Made by a program: the position numbers and the translations under genes
Notes under the pieces: generated by a model
The model's database searches: none
The model's input: the letters and a program-made list of their open reading frames with translations, nothing else
Told to the model about the DNA's origin: nothing
Part shown: positions 50,301 to 61,310 of the stretch, one piece after another
How positions within the stretch are numbered: position 1 is the first letter of the stretch
Layout: each line of letters opens with the position of its first letter
From: Asterochloris sp. CNOR1
Taxonomy: Eukaryota > Chlorophyta > Trebouxiophyceae > Trebouxiales > Trebouxiaceae
Direction of reading: 5' to 3'
DNA: 64,000 bases
NCBI GenBank assembly: GCA_963969365.1
Contig: OZ017755.1
Coordinates: 1,550,001 to 1,614,000 of the forward strand

Positions 50301-51091
50301 CTGCCAGGCTTCGGCAGGCAGCAGACAACAATGTTGCACAGAGACTCATTGCAGATAGACTGACAGGCCACTTCGAGTTGCTGCTCCCAGTTCGATTGAG
50401 CAGCAGGGCATTGTAAAACCTTGAGGATCTGCCCAGGCATGCCTCAGCGCCTGTGCCCTGCTCACTTGTCTGACTTCACCAGGTTGACGTCCGCGCTGAT
50501 CACTCTGAGGTTGGGCACCTGGCTCAGGCCGCCCCGAGACACAGGGAACCAGTGGTCCACTGCCCAGGCAGCCAGGCTGCCGCGCTTAGCGTACCAGTGC
50601 ATGGCATGGCCATAGCCATCCACCTTCCAGTGCTCCAGCGAAAGCCCCTGAGCTGCCAGGGGTGCCTGGACACAGAAAGGTAGCAGCTGTGAGGGTGTCA
50701 CTGGCAAGGAGCATGCAAGGAGCCTGCACACAAGCTGGCTCTGCACGACGTTGAAAGCAGGCAGCTTGCAAGCGCCTGTCCACTGTGTGCAGGACGCAGG
50801 CAGCTGGCAGCTGTCAGGGGGCAGCGGCTGTGGCACGACAGCTTGCAACGCTCAAGAGATGCCCGGACACAGGGCAAGGGTTGGCTGCCATTGTAGGCAG
50901 CACAACGCATGCAGCGCCAGGGCTTGCTGCGTACTTGCGACCAGCCCCAGCCACAACAAGACGCAAACATAGTCTTGCCAGCTCACCAGGCGATCCCAGA
51001 GCGCTGGACCAAACTTGACACGAACATTGACACGCTTCTCCTGCTGGTCCTCCGTCAGTCTCGGCCACACGTATTCATAGTCCTCCTGCAT
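41312..51091 (-). CDS. HNH-like and telobox-Myb domain protein with long coiled-coil C-terminus
   Basis: Exons resolved in phase: about 50987-51091 (EDYEYVWPRLTEDQQEKRVN), 50466-50665, 48295-49989, 48042-48123, 47702-47785, 47416-47545 and from 47088. Exon 2 carries an HNH-like module: WAVDHWFPVSRGGLSQVPNL then NLVKSDK, where DH, the GG turn, NL and N..K fit the fold. It runs on into LEFLLHLSVLRSGLQAEHFL. The 1.7-kb exon is Ser/Ala/Gln-rich with SPSL repeats. A Myb domain spans three exons: GRRRWTEAETEQLRQGV, KHGRGAWEAICRDRSFPLLQ, and TNLKDKWANLQKAA, whose last part is the telobox (VDLKDKWRN type) of plant telomere-binding proteins. After TPRG repeats, coiled coils follow (near 46620-46510, 46220-46050, 45560-45300, 44570-44440), then a poly-Ala/Ser region (43100-41940) and the stop at 41312. 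The first ATG at 51091 overlaps a possible acceptor. A gene boundary inside the 3' half cannot be excluded. Confidence 0.6.
44271..44574 (-). repeat. 152-bp tandem duplication of a coiled-coil exon
   Basis: Copies 44271-44422 and 44423-44574 lie head to tail and differ at only two positions that I can see (ggctgaac/ggttgaac and tgcagctgg/tgcggctgg). In the minus frame each encodes QQFQAFAAQRYQ(P/L)QIEQ then LRKELVMAEVNLF and ends at the same donor (CTTG then GTATCTG). The upstream edge of the 3' copy carries TGTTCAG before CAG, a potential acceptor in the same phase 0. Confidence 0.9.
47416..48123 (-). other. Telobox-type Myb/SANT domain, three exons
   Basis: Exons 48042-48123, 47702-47785 and 47416-47545 join in phase 0. 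The three helices have their aromatic residues (RRRWTEAE, RGAWEAIC, DKWANL) at normal spacing. The third helix TNLKDKWANL closely matches the telobox consensus of plant telomere-repeat binders. Binding to TTTAGGG-type or similar repeats is inferred from the family. Confidence 0.75.
50466..50665 (-). other. HNH-like exon
   Basis: This exon encodes LEHWKVDGYGHAMHWYAKRG then SLAAWAVDHWFPVSRGGLSQ and VPNLRVISADVNLVKSDK. The Asp-His pair, the turn with two glycines, the Asn-Leu and the final Asn/Lys resemble the beta-beta-alpha metal fold of HNH proteins. A second metal-site His (classical HNH has one near the end of the helix) is not evident; the helix has N-L-V-K instead, so nuclease activity is doubtful. 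Confidence 0.6.
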
Positions 51092-51466
51092 CAGTGAGGT
51101 TTGGCTGACTGCTGAAGACAGTGAGGCAGAGGAGTTGCGCAGCCATCACACACACATGCTGCCCACCTTTGTGCTGCCATATTGCACCCAGGACTCATGT
51201 CCCTGCAGATGATGATCAAGACTGAGGAAATGCCAGCATCTGAAGTGCAGGCATGTAACCCTCACGTGAAGCACAGCAAGAAATCACCCTCACATGTCGG
51301 CACAACCACTGAAACTTCGGTGGGAAGCCAAGCTTGCAATCTACCGCCTCTTGGGCAGCGTCTGCTGCTTGCATCGCCCCTCTCAGGCCAGATCTGGCTG
51401 TTGACCGCTTTCTTTCCTGCTGCTCTGCTCCCAGATCAGCAAGTCCACTGATCTGGCAGACGCAGC
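51092..51466. promoter_or_regulatory. Divergent promoter region between HNH-Myb and CPP1-like genes
   Basis: Some 375 nt separate two start codons that point apart. I saw no known motif. It may also hold a short 5' exon of the HNH-Myb gene, since its first ATG sits next to a usable acceptor. Confidence 0.35.
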
Positions 51467-53042
51467 GTGAAGGGACTTGCATCGGTGATAACGCCCATGC
51501 CTTCCATAGGCCGAGAATGCTGCAGCATCTGCTCTCCTGGGGTGACCACATCCCTGCTGCCCAAAGTCGCAACAGGGCACTGCAGGGGCAGGAATCTGCA
51601 GCCTCATGCTGCTGATAATGCAAGCAGGAGCAGGTGCCTGCATGTCCTCAGCAATCGCCAGCAAAGGCGTTGCCTAATGGCCCAGGCAGGCGATTCAGAG
51701 GCCTCGCAAACCAGCATGACCACAGACGAGGCTATGGAGATCCTAGGAGTGAAGGAGGGCTCAGGCTTTGAGGTCATTCTGTCAGCCAAAAACAGATTGC
51801 TGCGCAAAGCCGGCAGTGACAAGGACAAGAAGACACAGGTGGCTTGCATGTGGCAGTCATTACCCAGCATGTTCATGCATCAATGATCAAGTCCACAAAA
51901 CGCTTGCCAGTTCATCGCTCGCCTGCTGCAGGTGGAGACTGCCTATGATCTGCTGCTGATGCAATCCATGCAAAAGCGTCTGCAAGGCCAGCTCTCAAGC
52001 CAGAGCGTGCGCTTTGCTGATGTGGTCCCAGAGCCCACCACCTACCAGGTCTGCAGCATCACAGAGCAACCTGAGTGACACGAGTGTCACTGCATGCAGC
52101 TGGCTTTCACGCTGCATGCCTAAAGTGCATGCTGGCCCTAACGGCATGTGGCAAAGGCTCTTTGCAGTGAAGCAGTTGCTGCAATGCTCTGCTGGAGCTT
52201 CTGCCACAACCTTGGTCCCGGAATGCAGAAAGCTCAGAAACTGCTCAGAAAGCTTCCTGGCGGGATCAGCTTCAGCCAGTCAGGCAACAGCGACGCTGCA
52301 GCGTTGGCCGCTGGGTTCGCGGCCTTGGGTGCCTGGGCTTTCATTCAGGTCTGGCTTCGTGGAAATATTGTGTGGCCGTGAGGGGTGATGCATGCCACAA
52401 GCCCACGTTTGGAGCTGTCTGGGGAGAGCTTTGCCCCTGCTGCTACCGTTGCCAGGGCGTGTTTCGCTTGACAGGTCACCCGTCAGCTCAGACCTCAAGA
52501 GCTGGCTGCCTGCAGGGTCTGAGCGAGCCCCCATATGTGGCGCAGCGGGATGTGCCTGGCCTGCAGCTGGCCCTGGCTGCAGCCATTGCAGTGTACTTGC
52601 TGCGGGAAAAGAAGAGGGTGTCCCTTGGTGCGCCCCTGCATTGTGTTCCTGCTGCCACCCAGCCTGCCCCGCTCTGGCAGTGGTTGCATGCTGCTGTGCA
52701 AGAATGCCTGTCTGCAGCAACAACCCCCTGGCCTCTCCTGCCTGCAGCGAGAGCAGCTGGCCTCTCCTTTGCGGGCCTCATCTTTGGGGCACTGGTGGGC
52801 GGCGCCTTCCAGGGGTGGCTCAGAGTTGACATTGTGCCCATCGGGGTAAGCTAAAATCCTCACAGACATGCATTTTTTGGATGCACCGGATGCCCATGGA
52901 GATGTGCATGCTCCCTGCGCCCTACACTATTCAAAGCGCTTGTCCACAGCCACGCCTTATGCAGGGATTCCAGTCACCAGGCATCCTGGTGAGTGAATTC
53001 GCTCTGGTGGGCCTATGGACTGCTGCCACCCTGCTGGCTTAA
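51467..53042 (+). CDS. CPP1-like (chaperone-like protein of POR1) plastid membrane protein, DUF3353
   Basis: Exons 51467-51838, 51932-52048, 52229-52348, 52516-52627, 52748-52845 and 52965-53042 (TAA) total 897 nt in phase, 298 aa. Residues 1 to about 70 are Ser/Arg-rich and lack acidic residues up to PHAADN, as expected of a plastid transit peptide. A J-like segment follows: TTDEAMEILGVKEGSGFEVI then LSAKNRLLRKAGSDKDKKTQ and VETAYDLLLMQSMQKRLQGQ. It lacks the HPD motif of true DnaJ proteins, as in CPP1. Then come hydrophobic helices: ALAAGFAALGAWAFIQ, GLQLALAAAIAVYLLREKKR, AGLSFAGLIFGALVGGAFQG and FALVGLWTAATLLA. In Arabidopsis CPP1 stabilises protochlorophyllide oxidoreductase and is needed for chlorophyll synthesis and plastid development. 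The architecture and motif order support the assignment; exact orthology among the DUF3353 proteins is not proven. Confidence 0.88.
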
Positions 53043-53206
53043 GATTTGTGCACTATTGGTGTATTGATATCGAGAGGGCTTGCAGTTGTACATCATGATC
53101 AGTTCATGCGTATTTTCTGAACAAAGTTGATGCTTGTCAGTGAGCCTTGAAGCTCTGAGTTTCTAAAATCATAATGAGAAGACCAAAATTGTCAGGAGAG
53201 CAACAG

Positions 53207-55167
53207 CTAATTCTTGTGAATCCAGAAGTTGGCAACGTCATAGCCAAACCAGAGACCGTCCAGCAAGAGCACGATGGCAGCCTGCAAGCATTGCGATAAA
53301 AGTCAACTGTGCTTCAGCAGCCTCATGCAGCTTGGTCAGCCTGAGCAGCAGGCACAACCTCAGCTTGGTGCACCCACCAGCTTGAGCACATTCTGGAATC
53401 CGCCCAAAAAGCCCTCTGAAGAGTTGTTCTGTCGCTGCACATCTGTCCAGCCCAGAAACTCCGACAGGCCGCCAATGCCGCCAAATCTTATGTCTGAGGC
53501 GTTGGCCACCGGCAGGTCGTCCTTCTGGGCAGTGTCAAAGCCACCATTGATCCAGGCCACCTCCTGATAGCCTGCCTTGCTCAGCTGTTCACAGGCTGCT
53601 AGGGACCTGCAGTGGCACAGTATGGCAGCTGAAGGCCTGCTGTGATGCTGACCTGTGCAGCAAATTTGTACATGTTGTGGAGCAGCTACAAGATGTGCAA
53701 GGCATTGGGTGCCTGCCAGCCACAGCAACAATCCTGCCAGGTGACAGAGCGCCTGGTGAGCTTGCAGGACCACATCTCAAGAGGAGTTGTAGCTCGGCAG
53801 ACACATGCCCCCAGAGACCAGCTGGTCTCACAGCACAACGAGCTTACAGCTCGCATCAAACACACAAAATTCTTCGCTTATCTGAACCCGTACTGACACA
53901 CTTTGTGTTCACCTGAAAGACCCTCTGGAGGCACAGCACCCACATCTGCTCACCTGAGACCCTTCTGGCAGGCGACGATGACACGGCTGTCCTTGGGAAT
54001 CTTCTGCTCTACCTCTCGGAGGAAGCCCATGTTGGGCTTCATGTGGGTGCCCCCCAGCCACCATCCACCCATGCCAAAGGCAGATGCCTTCTTCAGGAAC
54101 GCATTGACGCTGAGCTCGTCCTCCACCACAAAGATGGGGATGTTGACAGCTCCATCGACAGCAGCCTGTACAGGCAGTGAGTGACCTTCAGTAGGGTCAG
54201 ACCCTGGAGAACAATTGGGGTTGGCAATGGCGGCGGGCGGTGTTGAGGGGTGACGGTGGTGTGAAGGCAGCCTGCAAGATGGCCCAATTGCTCATGAGTC
54301 TCCACCACCAGGTGGTATGTGCAATGCAGCTGGTGCATGAGATGTTGACCCTGACAGGCATGTTCAACACTGCTGCAGTGCCAATGTGCATGCGCCCTGA
54401 GTGCAGCAGGATCAATGCAACAACAAGTGTCCATGCACTGTGGCCAGCTGTCATTGACCTCTTTGGCCGTAGTGCACGGTGCTGGCTCACAGTGCTGTGA
54501 TTGTTATAAAGAGCATGCAGAGCAGCAGCTAGATGTGCACTGTATGCAGGGAGCCGCACACCTCCTGGCTCCTTCCTGGGGGAGCTGCAGCCGCCAGGAC
54601 AGGAGTCGGTGTGCATGCATTAGCAGGCCTGGCAAGGGAGACACCATGGCATTTCTCGTGCAGCGCCTGCTCACATAGCATGTAGCTGCACCCACCTTGC
54701 TAACCTCTTCAATCGGCCTCACATCTAGCATCTTCCAGCCCTCATTCTGCAGACCAATCCATTTGACTCATTGGGTTTGCTCGTAGCCGTCTCAATGCCC
54801 ATGCTGTGCAGCCAAATGCACACAGCAGAAGTCATTGGCTGCATACCTTCATGAGCTGGCCTGCTTGTGTGCAGGACAGGTTCTTCACACGACCCTCCCT
54901 AACCTGCAACATGTGGACACTGACTTTCTGGTATCCCAAGCCAACACTGTGGCTGAGTACACAGCCATGGCAGTCCCTAATGTACAGAGTGTGTCCACAG
55001 CATTCAGCGTGCAGTACAAGGCACATTGTCAGACAGGGCACCTGGCGCTCCCAGCGTTTCTCTGCAGCCTTCATCTGCTCCCCAACATCCTGCTGGCTGT
55101 TGCCAGCCACAGACATCTTGACACCGAGTCTGTGTCGGCACGTCCTTCTCGCGCTGCGAGGCAGCAT
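53207..55167 (-). CDS. Plastid rhodanese-like domain protein with C-terminal membrane helix
   Basis: Exons 55042-55167, 54847-54903, 54696-54746, 53954-54165, 53378-53606 and 53207-53281 (TAG) total 750 nt in phase, 249 aa. The N-terminus MLPRSARRTCRHRLGVKMSV looks like an organelle-targeting peptide. The rhodanese domain starts VREGRVKNLSCTQAGQLMKN then WKMLDVRPIEEV and continues DGAVNIPIFVVEDELSVNAF. The active loop is VIVACQKGLRSLAACEQLS, with the catalytic Cys in C-x-x-G-x-R-S, then GYQEVAWINGGFD. The family transfers sulfane sulfur or binds partners; the Cys is intact so activity is possible. The last exon AAIVLLLDGLWFGYDVANFW is a hydrophobic helix, so the protein is probably anchored to thylakoid or envelope. 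It resembles plant rhodanese-like domain-containing proteins of the STR9/STR14 group, but I cannot choose between them. Confidence 0.88.
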
Positions 55168-56929
55168 TGGCCCTGCATATGATCGGTGAGCAACTTGAGC
55201 ACAGATCAGAAGGTGGAGCAGGCCCCGATCGTATAGTCACTCACGTGCAAGGCCTGGGCTGAGATGGCCTACGATGTGGGGCTGTTGCAGGTGCATGTTC
55301 AGTGCTGTGTTCATGCTGCTGGTGTAGCTTGTAATACCAGGCCAGACAGAAGATTTTTTGAAGATAGGTTTGCATTTTCCGTTTAGGTTGGGGTGGCCCA
55401 AACAGCAGACAGCCATCAGGAGCAGGACATGGAATGAGCAGCACTCAGCCACCTGCTCAGCAGGTAGTCTTAATCTATCAGCCCAGCTAAGCCATCTTCT
55501 TGTGTCATGGCCTGGCCAGCATAGATGAAGGTCTGGCGTCCTGTCTGCACCTGCTTCATGATCACAGCTTAGCATGTTGGTCATGCTTGACACTATGATT
55601 CTCCTGCTCTTGGAAGTACTTGCATGCCTAGGCAAATCCTGCGCAGGGTGTCCAGCAGGTGCCGCAGCCATCCTGGCCTTGCGCTGACTGGGAAAAAGGT
55701 CATCTCTGTATGAGAGCAGTGGCACAACTGCCAATGTGCCAACTGCTCATGGTGGTGAGCCGATTTGCGCATGAGCTAACATGGCACATCTGACCACTCC
55801 GCTCACAGTCTCTGATGCTTCACAGCTGCTCTCAAGTGAGAAAGAAAATGGCTTCCTGTGCCACAAGTAAGCCGAAGTAGCGGCTGCAGCATGTTGCTTG
55901 CTCAGTAAGTCAGGGCCCCATTGAAGTTTTAGCTTGCTGTCGAGCATTGGCAGTGTCGAAGTACACAATTACATAATGTCATGTGGAAAAGACATGGTAC
56001 AAAGCGTTTGCTAGCCTTCAGCAGCCACACCTTAAAAAGCACGTGAACAGGCGCACTGATGCAATCCAGCATAGCATGAGGAGTAAGGGTGAAGCCTCAG
56101 GTCAAGTGTAGTTTGACGCCTCCCAGGCTGTGTGTCAGTGACCCTTCAGCCTCAGCACAAATTATGTTGGCATCATAAGCTTCACCGGTGGGATCAAAGT
56201 CTGCGCACTGTGCCATATGCAATGCACAACCCCACAAGGGATGCAAAGGGACCATGTAGCCTCAGACAAACCCTTTCAAGAGCATTGTCAGCATGTGCAG
56301 CTCCCCACACGCAAAGGCAGAGGCAACCAGCTGTACAGCAAGCCATCCAGGTCACTGCGGCCCTCAGGGCCCCCAGTTCATTTCTTTTGGTGGGCACGAG
56401 GCCTCTTTTTGGCGCTAAGCGCTCTGGTGTTTCTTGTTTCTCACGGCACCACCGCGGACACGACCTGCTTGGTCTCTTTTGTGGACGGCTGTCTGAGCTG
56501 TCCTGCCGTTCTTGGGCATCTGCATGCCTCTGCATGGCAGCTGTGCCACAGGGAGAAACGAGGGTTTCAATGTGGACAGGCGTGAGGCCAATTGAAACAC
56601 GATGTGCAGCCGAGCTGGCTGTGTGCTAAACATAGGCTGCTGAAGATGACAGCTAAATGCAAATGCCAGGCAGCTGGATGATCAGGCATGCATGTTCAGC
56701 AGCAATGCTGGCTTGGGACTGAACCCAGGCAGCTGTCAGGGGTCACGACTGTGCCAGACAGCTGGACGCTGGCCAACTCAGGCAGTTGAGCATGCCACAT
56801 GCTGTCTTTAAAGTGCTTTGAGCAAGAGCACTGCATATGTGATGGACCCTGGCAGCTGCTCAAGTCAGCTCAACATGGTGCCAGATAGGCAGAAGGTGCA
56901 GCTTGGCGATGAGGTTGTGGAGCTTATTG
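55168..56929. other. Long stretch without a supported gene
   Basis: Open frames at 55237-55734 (minus) and 56132-56629 (plus) are 165 codons each but show no domain, no splice-linked continuation and ordinary background composition. The plus frame is rich in His/Cys/Arg/Ser typical of chance frames here. I see no RNA gene or repeat of note. Confidence 0.3.
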
Positions 56930-58545
56930 GCTAAACATTGTATGAAACCAATGCATTGGTGGAGCTCAGACGGCTCACGTGTGACAGCTGAAAGGTTGAT
57001 AACTGCGCTGCATGCCTAGCCCCAGCAATGAAGAAGCCTTTGGTCTGGTTCAACAGGCTGCCCAGCCACTGCCTGCACATTTCCAGGTCCAGCAGTACCA
57101 ACAGGCTTCCCTGGACTGACCATGCGTCTGGCTTGACTGGCGACGAACGTCGCATCAGAACATCTGCTCCTATGCCGAACACGGAACCCACAGTCCCTGT
57201 GCCAACACAGAGCTGGTGGCAATCCTCATGCCTGCGCCTGCAGAACGGGGTGAGCAGCATATAAAATGTGGACTGGAAACCATGGAACACTGTGGCGATG
57301 CCAGGAATATTGCAGCTTGCTCAGGCAGCTAAGGTGACAGCCTACATGACCAGGAACTTGAAGAGATGGCAGGCAGGGCGGCTTGCTGGTGGGTGAGTGC
57401 TGCCAGGCGGTGCAGGACCTGGAGAGCACGATTGCCCGAGACAGGCAGAGACAAGCAGCAAACACAAGAGCAGCACTCATGGCCTCACCTGCTAGCCATC
57501 GCGGGCCTTCCCTGTAAAAGGGTGGCCCTGCTGGCATGCCTGCACATTGTGGCCCGTCCTGGTTGCCCAAAGGGCTGAAGGCATGCCCCGCCAGCTTCAT
57601 CTAGCTATCTGCTGGGGGGTGCCAGGCAGGCTCCCTCCCTTTGCAGGGGAACAAGCCTCAAGCCTGGTCACTGACGTTGCCTGGAGGCTAATCAGAGTCT
57701 GCTTTTGTCTGCCTGCTGGCTGTTGCACAGCGCCACTGAAAGCAGCAGTGTGCAGGGACGGTGCCACTGAAGGCCACTCGTGCCCTGCGCCACTGCCGCT
57801 AATCAGCTGCTAACTGTGACTTGCCATGGGGATCCCCTTGAGACGGTGCAACAACCAGCCACCCCTGTACTGAAGCATGTGCAGCTACTGCTCAGATCGG
57901 CCTTATGCTGTCATCCCAGGCAGTCCCCTGCAAGCCCCCACAAGGTGCACAAAGCACAGGCACAGAGCGCAGCCCACCAGACTGCAATCCAAGCAGAGCT
58001 TCCAGCAGGCCCTGCCTGCCTGCAGTACGATCTGCCCCCTCAGCCAGAAACCTTTGCCTCAGCAGTCCGTGTTCGTCACTGGGCCACAGGCCCTCAGATT
58101 TGGCTAGTCTTCGCTCTGTGGGGGCCTGATCCATGCTGGCAGGGCTGCTCTGGCAGCTGCTCAGGTTCCAGGACAACTCTTTGGGCGCCAAGCGTGACAG
58201 AGCATGCAAGCGCCTCAGCTTGAAAATAACTTCTCTCTGCCCATCACTGTCGCACAGCGTGCGGCTCAGCAAGTTTGCAGCTTCACAGGCCGCTCTGCCA
58301 CCCGAGACAGCCGCAGACAATTGTGCATTATCATTCTTTGCTCTCTTTCTTGTTGGCAGCCCCCAGCCGCTTTAGGTCATCCAGCGCTCTGTCTTCGCCT
58401 CTTGCAGGAGCCTCACCTTAGGTGAGATGGATTGCCAGCCTGTATCCTGTTCGCACCCATTGAAGTTGAAGCCATGATCTGCTGCCTCTTGTTTATCACT
58501 TGGTCGCCAGGAGCTGGCAGCCTTGTGGACCCCATCTGGTAACAT
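56930..58545 (-). CDS. Unrecognised gene, divergent to eS7, with hydrophobic C-terminal part
   Basis: A minus frame starting near 58545 reads MLPDGVHKAASSWRPSDKQE then FNFNGCEQDTGWQSISP. Lower down, about 58340-58150 reads NDNAQLSAAVSGGRAACEAA then NLLSRTLCDSDGQREVIFKL, a convincing helical segment. Possible exons follow at 57750-57600, near 57540-57440 (WLAGEAMSAALVFAACLCLS) and 57222-57010 (GTVGSVFGIGADVLM then LLVLLDLEMCRQWLGSLLNQ), the last two hydrophobic. A competing frame near 58390-58330 ends LDDLKRLGAANKKESKE and a stop, so either an intron or a frame change lies there. No family is recognised; a small membrane protein is a guess. Borders are approximate. Confidence 0.3.
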
Positions 58546-58635
58546 GCTGCAGGTCGCGCAGGGACAGGCAGCCCATTGCTGCTTCCTGCAAGCGCCAGGA
58601 GACTGCACTGCCCAGGGCCCTCTGCCTGAGGCACC
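58546..58635. promoter_or_regulatory. Short shared upstream region of the eS7 gene
   Basis: The eS7 ATG at 58636 lies within about 90 nt of the proposed divergent start near 58545. It includes a pyrimidine-containing stretch (ctgcttcctgc), but I do not see a clear TOP-like tract or TATA box. Confidence 0.25.
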
Positions 58636-60803
58636 ATGTTCGCTGGCAGGAGAAAGATCGTGAAGGAGCAGGGGAAGCAGCCTGACTCCTTCGAGGACTC
58701 TGTCGCACAGGTGATTGGCAATGCTGGCAACGCTTGACGGGCATCAGCAAGCTGGCCACAGTGGTGTCAAGTTTGTAGGCAAGGGCTGGACTGCTGAGCC
58801 TGGCTCTGCTGGGGGAAGCTGAGCTAGCTGAGCTGGACTGGCCAGCCTGACCAACAGGCTGCATCACCGGCTTTGTCTCAACCTTAGCACAGCCTGATGT
58901 CTCCGCCCGGTGTCAGATCAGGCATTGGCGCTGACATCACCACAGGCCAGCAGGTTGCAGCCAAGCGCAGCTGCATGTTACCCAAGCCCCCCATCGCCTG
59001 TGCGACTGTGCTCAGCGTTCATCCCTCTGTTTTCTCTGCAGGCCCTCTTTGACCTGGAGGCCACTAGCACAGAGCTCAAGGCTGACCTCAAGGACCTGTA
59101 CATCACAGCAGCCAAGGAGGTTGATGTTGGGCAGGGCAGGAAGGCCATCATCATCCATGTGAGTCTGTCCCATTGTGGACTTTCTCTCTCAGGAGGCCTG
59201 CTTGTGAAGGAGCCTGGAAGGCCCCCGGCAGGAGGCAGCAAGCAAGTGGCTGCTGCTTCACAGACGAGCATTGGCGTACAACTGCTGCTGCCGCTGTTCA
59301 TCAGGAGCAGCAGCAGACAAACACCTTTGACACGTCCTGCTGGGAGCAACGTCTGAAGGGCTGGTGCACCCCTTGGCGGAGGTTATGCTGTGCAGCCAGG
59401 CGTTCTCATGAGTGGCTGCTGAGTAACTCCTTGCGTTCGGAGTCCATGAGGAGCAAGCTTGACAGCAGCACGCCTCTGCCAGGAGGCAGACATGAGGCCG
59501 TCCAGGTTCGATCAACCTGCTTTGGCCCCCCCCTCAAACTGCAGCCGCGCCACAGGTAGTCAGCAGCACTGTTTGCCAGGCCCGCTGTAAGTGCGGCTGC
59601 CGCAGAGCGGGCTCCAGGCATCTGTGGCTGGGCCTCAACAGCCCTCGCGTAGGTGGCCACCCACCATCAGACGAACTAGTTGTCATGTCCTCTCCCCTGT
59701 CAGGTATTTTACAGGCTCTGGAGGCCGTTCAGAGTTCCAGACTGAACACCTCCCAGACTGTCAAATGGAACCTGCAGACACAACCAGAGGGGCTCACCTG
59801 GGTACCCCTTGCAGGTGCCCTACCGGCTGCTGAAGGCCTTCCAGAAGGTGCACCCCCGCCTGGTGCGGGAGCTGGAAAAGAAGTTCTCAGGGAAGGATGT
59901 GGTGCTGGTGGCCAACCGGCGCATCCAGCCCAAGCCCTCCACCGGCATGGCCAAGGCCCGCCCGCGCAGCCGCACCCTCACGTCGGTGAGGGCCCAACGT
60001 GCAGCCTGTGCAGTGTGCTGCCCCTGCACCCAGGCTGAGTTGCCGCAGCGCCGGTTAGGTGTGCCTGCTGCACCTTGCACTCAGGCTGAGCTTCACAGGC
60101 GCGGCAAGGCCTGCCCGCGCATCCTCACATTGTTCAGGAGCGCTGCCTGCCAGATCGGTTGTGTAAAGGTGCACGCCTCTGGGTGATACAACTGCGAAGG
60201 ACCGGGGTCGGCTTCTGGCACATGAGGTGCAAACTGTCAGCTGTGGTGCACGCATGAATGTGAAGGGTTAGCGCCTGGGCTGGTATGGGCAGCTGCCGGT
60301 GGGGCATAGTCAACATTGTGCGTGCACCTGCTGCAGGTGCATGACGCAGTCCTTGGTGACCTGGTCTACCCAACAGAAATTGTCGGCAAGCGCATGCGCT
60401 TCAAGCTGGACGGCAGCAAGACCCTCAAGGTAAGATTTGCTGTCCTTACAACAATGCGCTGCTGCTTCATTGGGCCCAGACCATGGCTTTCAGCAGAGCA
60501 TGTTTGCAGCATGCTGTCGCCTCATAGCTGCGCATCACATCATTGTCAGCATAGAATGCAGGCACAGCTGGTCTGTCAAAGTCAAGCGTGTGTGTAGCTG
60601 CCTGGTGTTGCACTCACTGGCTTTCCCCCTGCCCCTGACCTGGTCTCATACTCACCCTGACGTCTCTCATATTTTGTTCCGCACAGGTCTACCTGGACCC
60701 CAAGGAGCGCAACAGCACAGAGTACAAGCTTGACACCTTTGCTGGCGTCTACAAGCGGCTCACTGGGAAAGATGTCGTGTTTGAGTTCCCTGTGACTGAG
60801 TGA
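58636..60803 (+). CDS. RPS7: 40S ribosomal protein S7 (eS7)
   Basis: Five exons, 58636-58710, 59042-59158, 59815-59985, 60337-60429 and 60687-60803 (TGA), all break at phase 0 and total 573 nt, 190 aa, matching the roughly 190-195 aa of eS7 in other eukaryotes. Exon 1 is [20 protein letters not shown] then DSVAQ. Later motifs are [60 protein letters not shown] then [25 protein letters not shown] and [20 protein letters not shown]. eS7 is a small-subunit protein of the cytosolic ribosome needed for late 18S rRNA maturation. Expression is expected to be high and constitutive. The ATG is fixed by the conserved N-terminus. Introns are 330 to 660 nt and hold nothing recognisable. Confidence 0.96.
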
Positions 60804-61310
60804 AAGCCCTGCTCTGCCCTTTAGCCCAGATGACCAGAACACCATCAAACCTGAGCAATGGCAGACCCCTTTGCTGCAAGATTCACTGCTTTCTGCAAGT
60901 TGGTCCAGCCTGAGGCTTTCAGTGGCTGGCTTGTCTGGTCGCAATATTACAAATGGTGGCTGCTCAAATCATGGGGACTGGACTTGTGGTGGGGAAAGCT
61001 CGGGGGATCTATCGCAAGGGCAGAATCAATAGCAGCATGACTGCGAAGCAACCTTCTTCAGGTATAAGTGGCATTTATCTGATACGAGACTCAGGGACAT
61101 GTTTTGCGCAGGTGACAGAGGACGGCCCATTTCATGATTATCTGGGCCCTGGGTGTGACATCAGACATGTATGAGACCAGGGCCCAGGGTTTTATTGGCA
61201 ATACGATTCATTTCAGTGCCATTTCACCATAGCAGTTTACAATTGCTGAGAGTAACTGCGACCAGACAGCAACTTCTCCAGACTTCAGTGCTCTGCTGCC
61301 TTTGCCTACA
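60804..61310. other. Convergent 3' region between eS7 and the cyclase
   Basis: About 500 nt hold both 3' UTRs. A 60-codon + frame (60858-61040) is Trp-rich (WLVWSQYYKWWLLKSWGLDL) but lacks splice context or homology I can name. A small direct repeat (tcagacatgtatgagaccagggcccaggg / tgggccctgggtgtgacatcagac area, 61140-61190) includes an imperfect inverted repeat around gggccctggg, which might be a processing or hairpin element. Confidence 0.25.

Noticed and set aside
55237-55734. 165-codon minus-strand ORF
   Set aside because: No domain, no splice continuation and average composition; likely a chance frame.
56132-56629. 165-codon + strand ORF
   Set aside because: His/Arg/Cys-rich background composition, no homology recognised, no neighbouring exons.
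58496-58867. Minus-strand ORF of 123 codons over eS7 exon 1
   Set aside because: It lies antisense to the certain eS7 first exon and only its lower part (below 58545) is considered possible coding.
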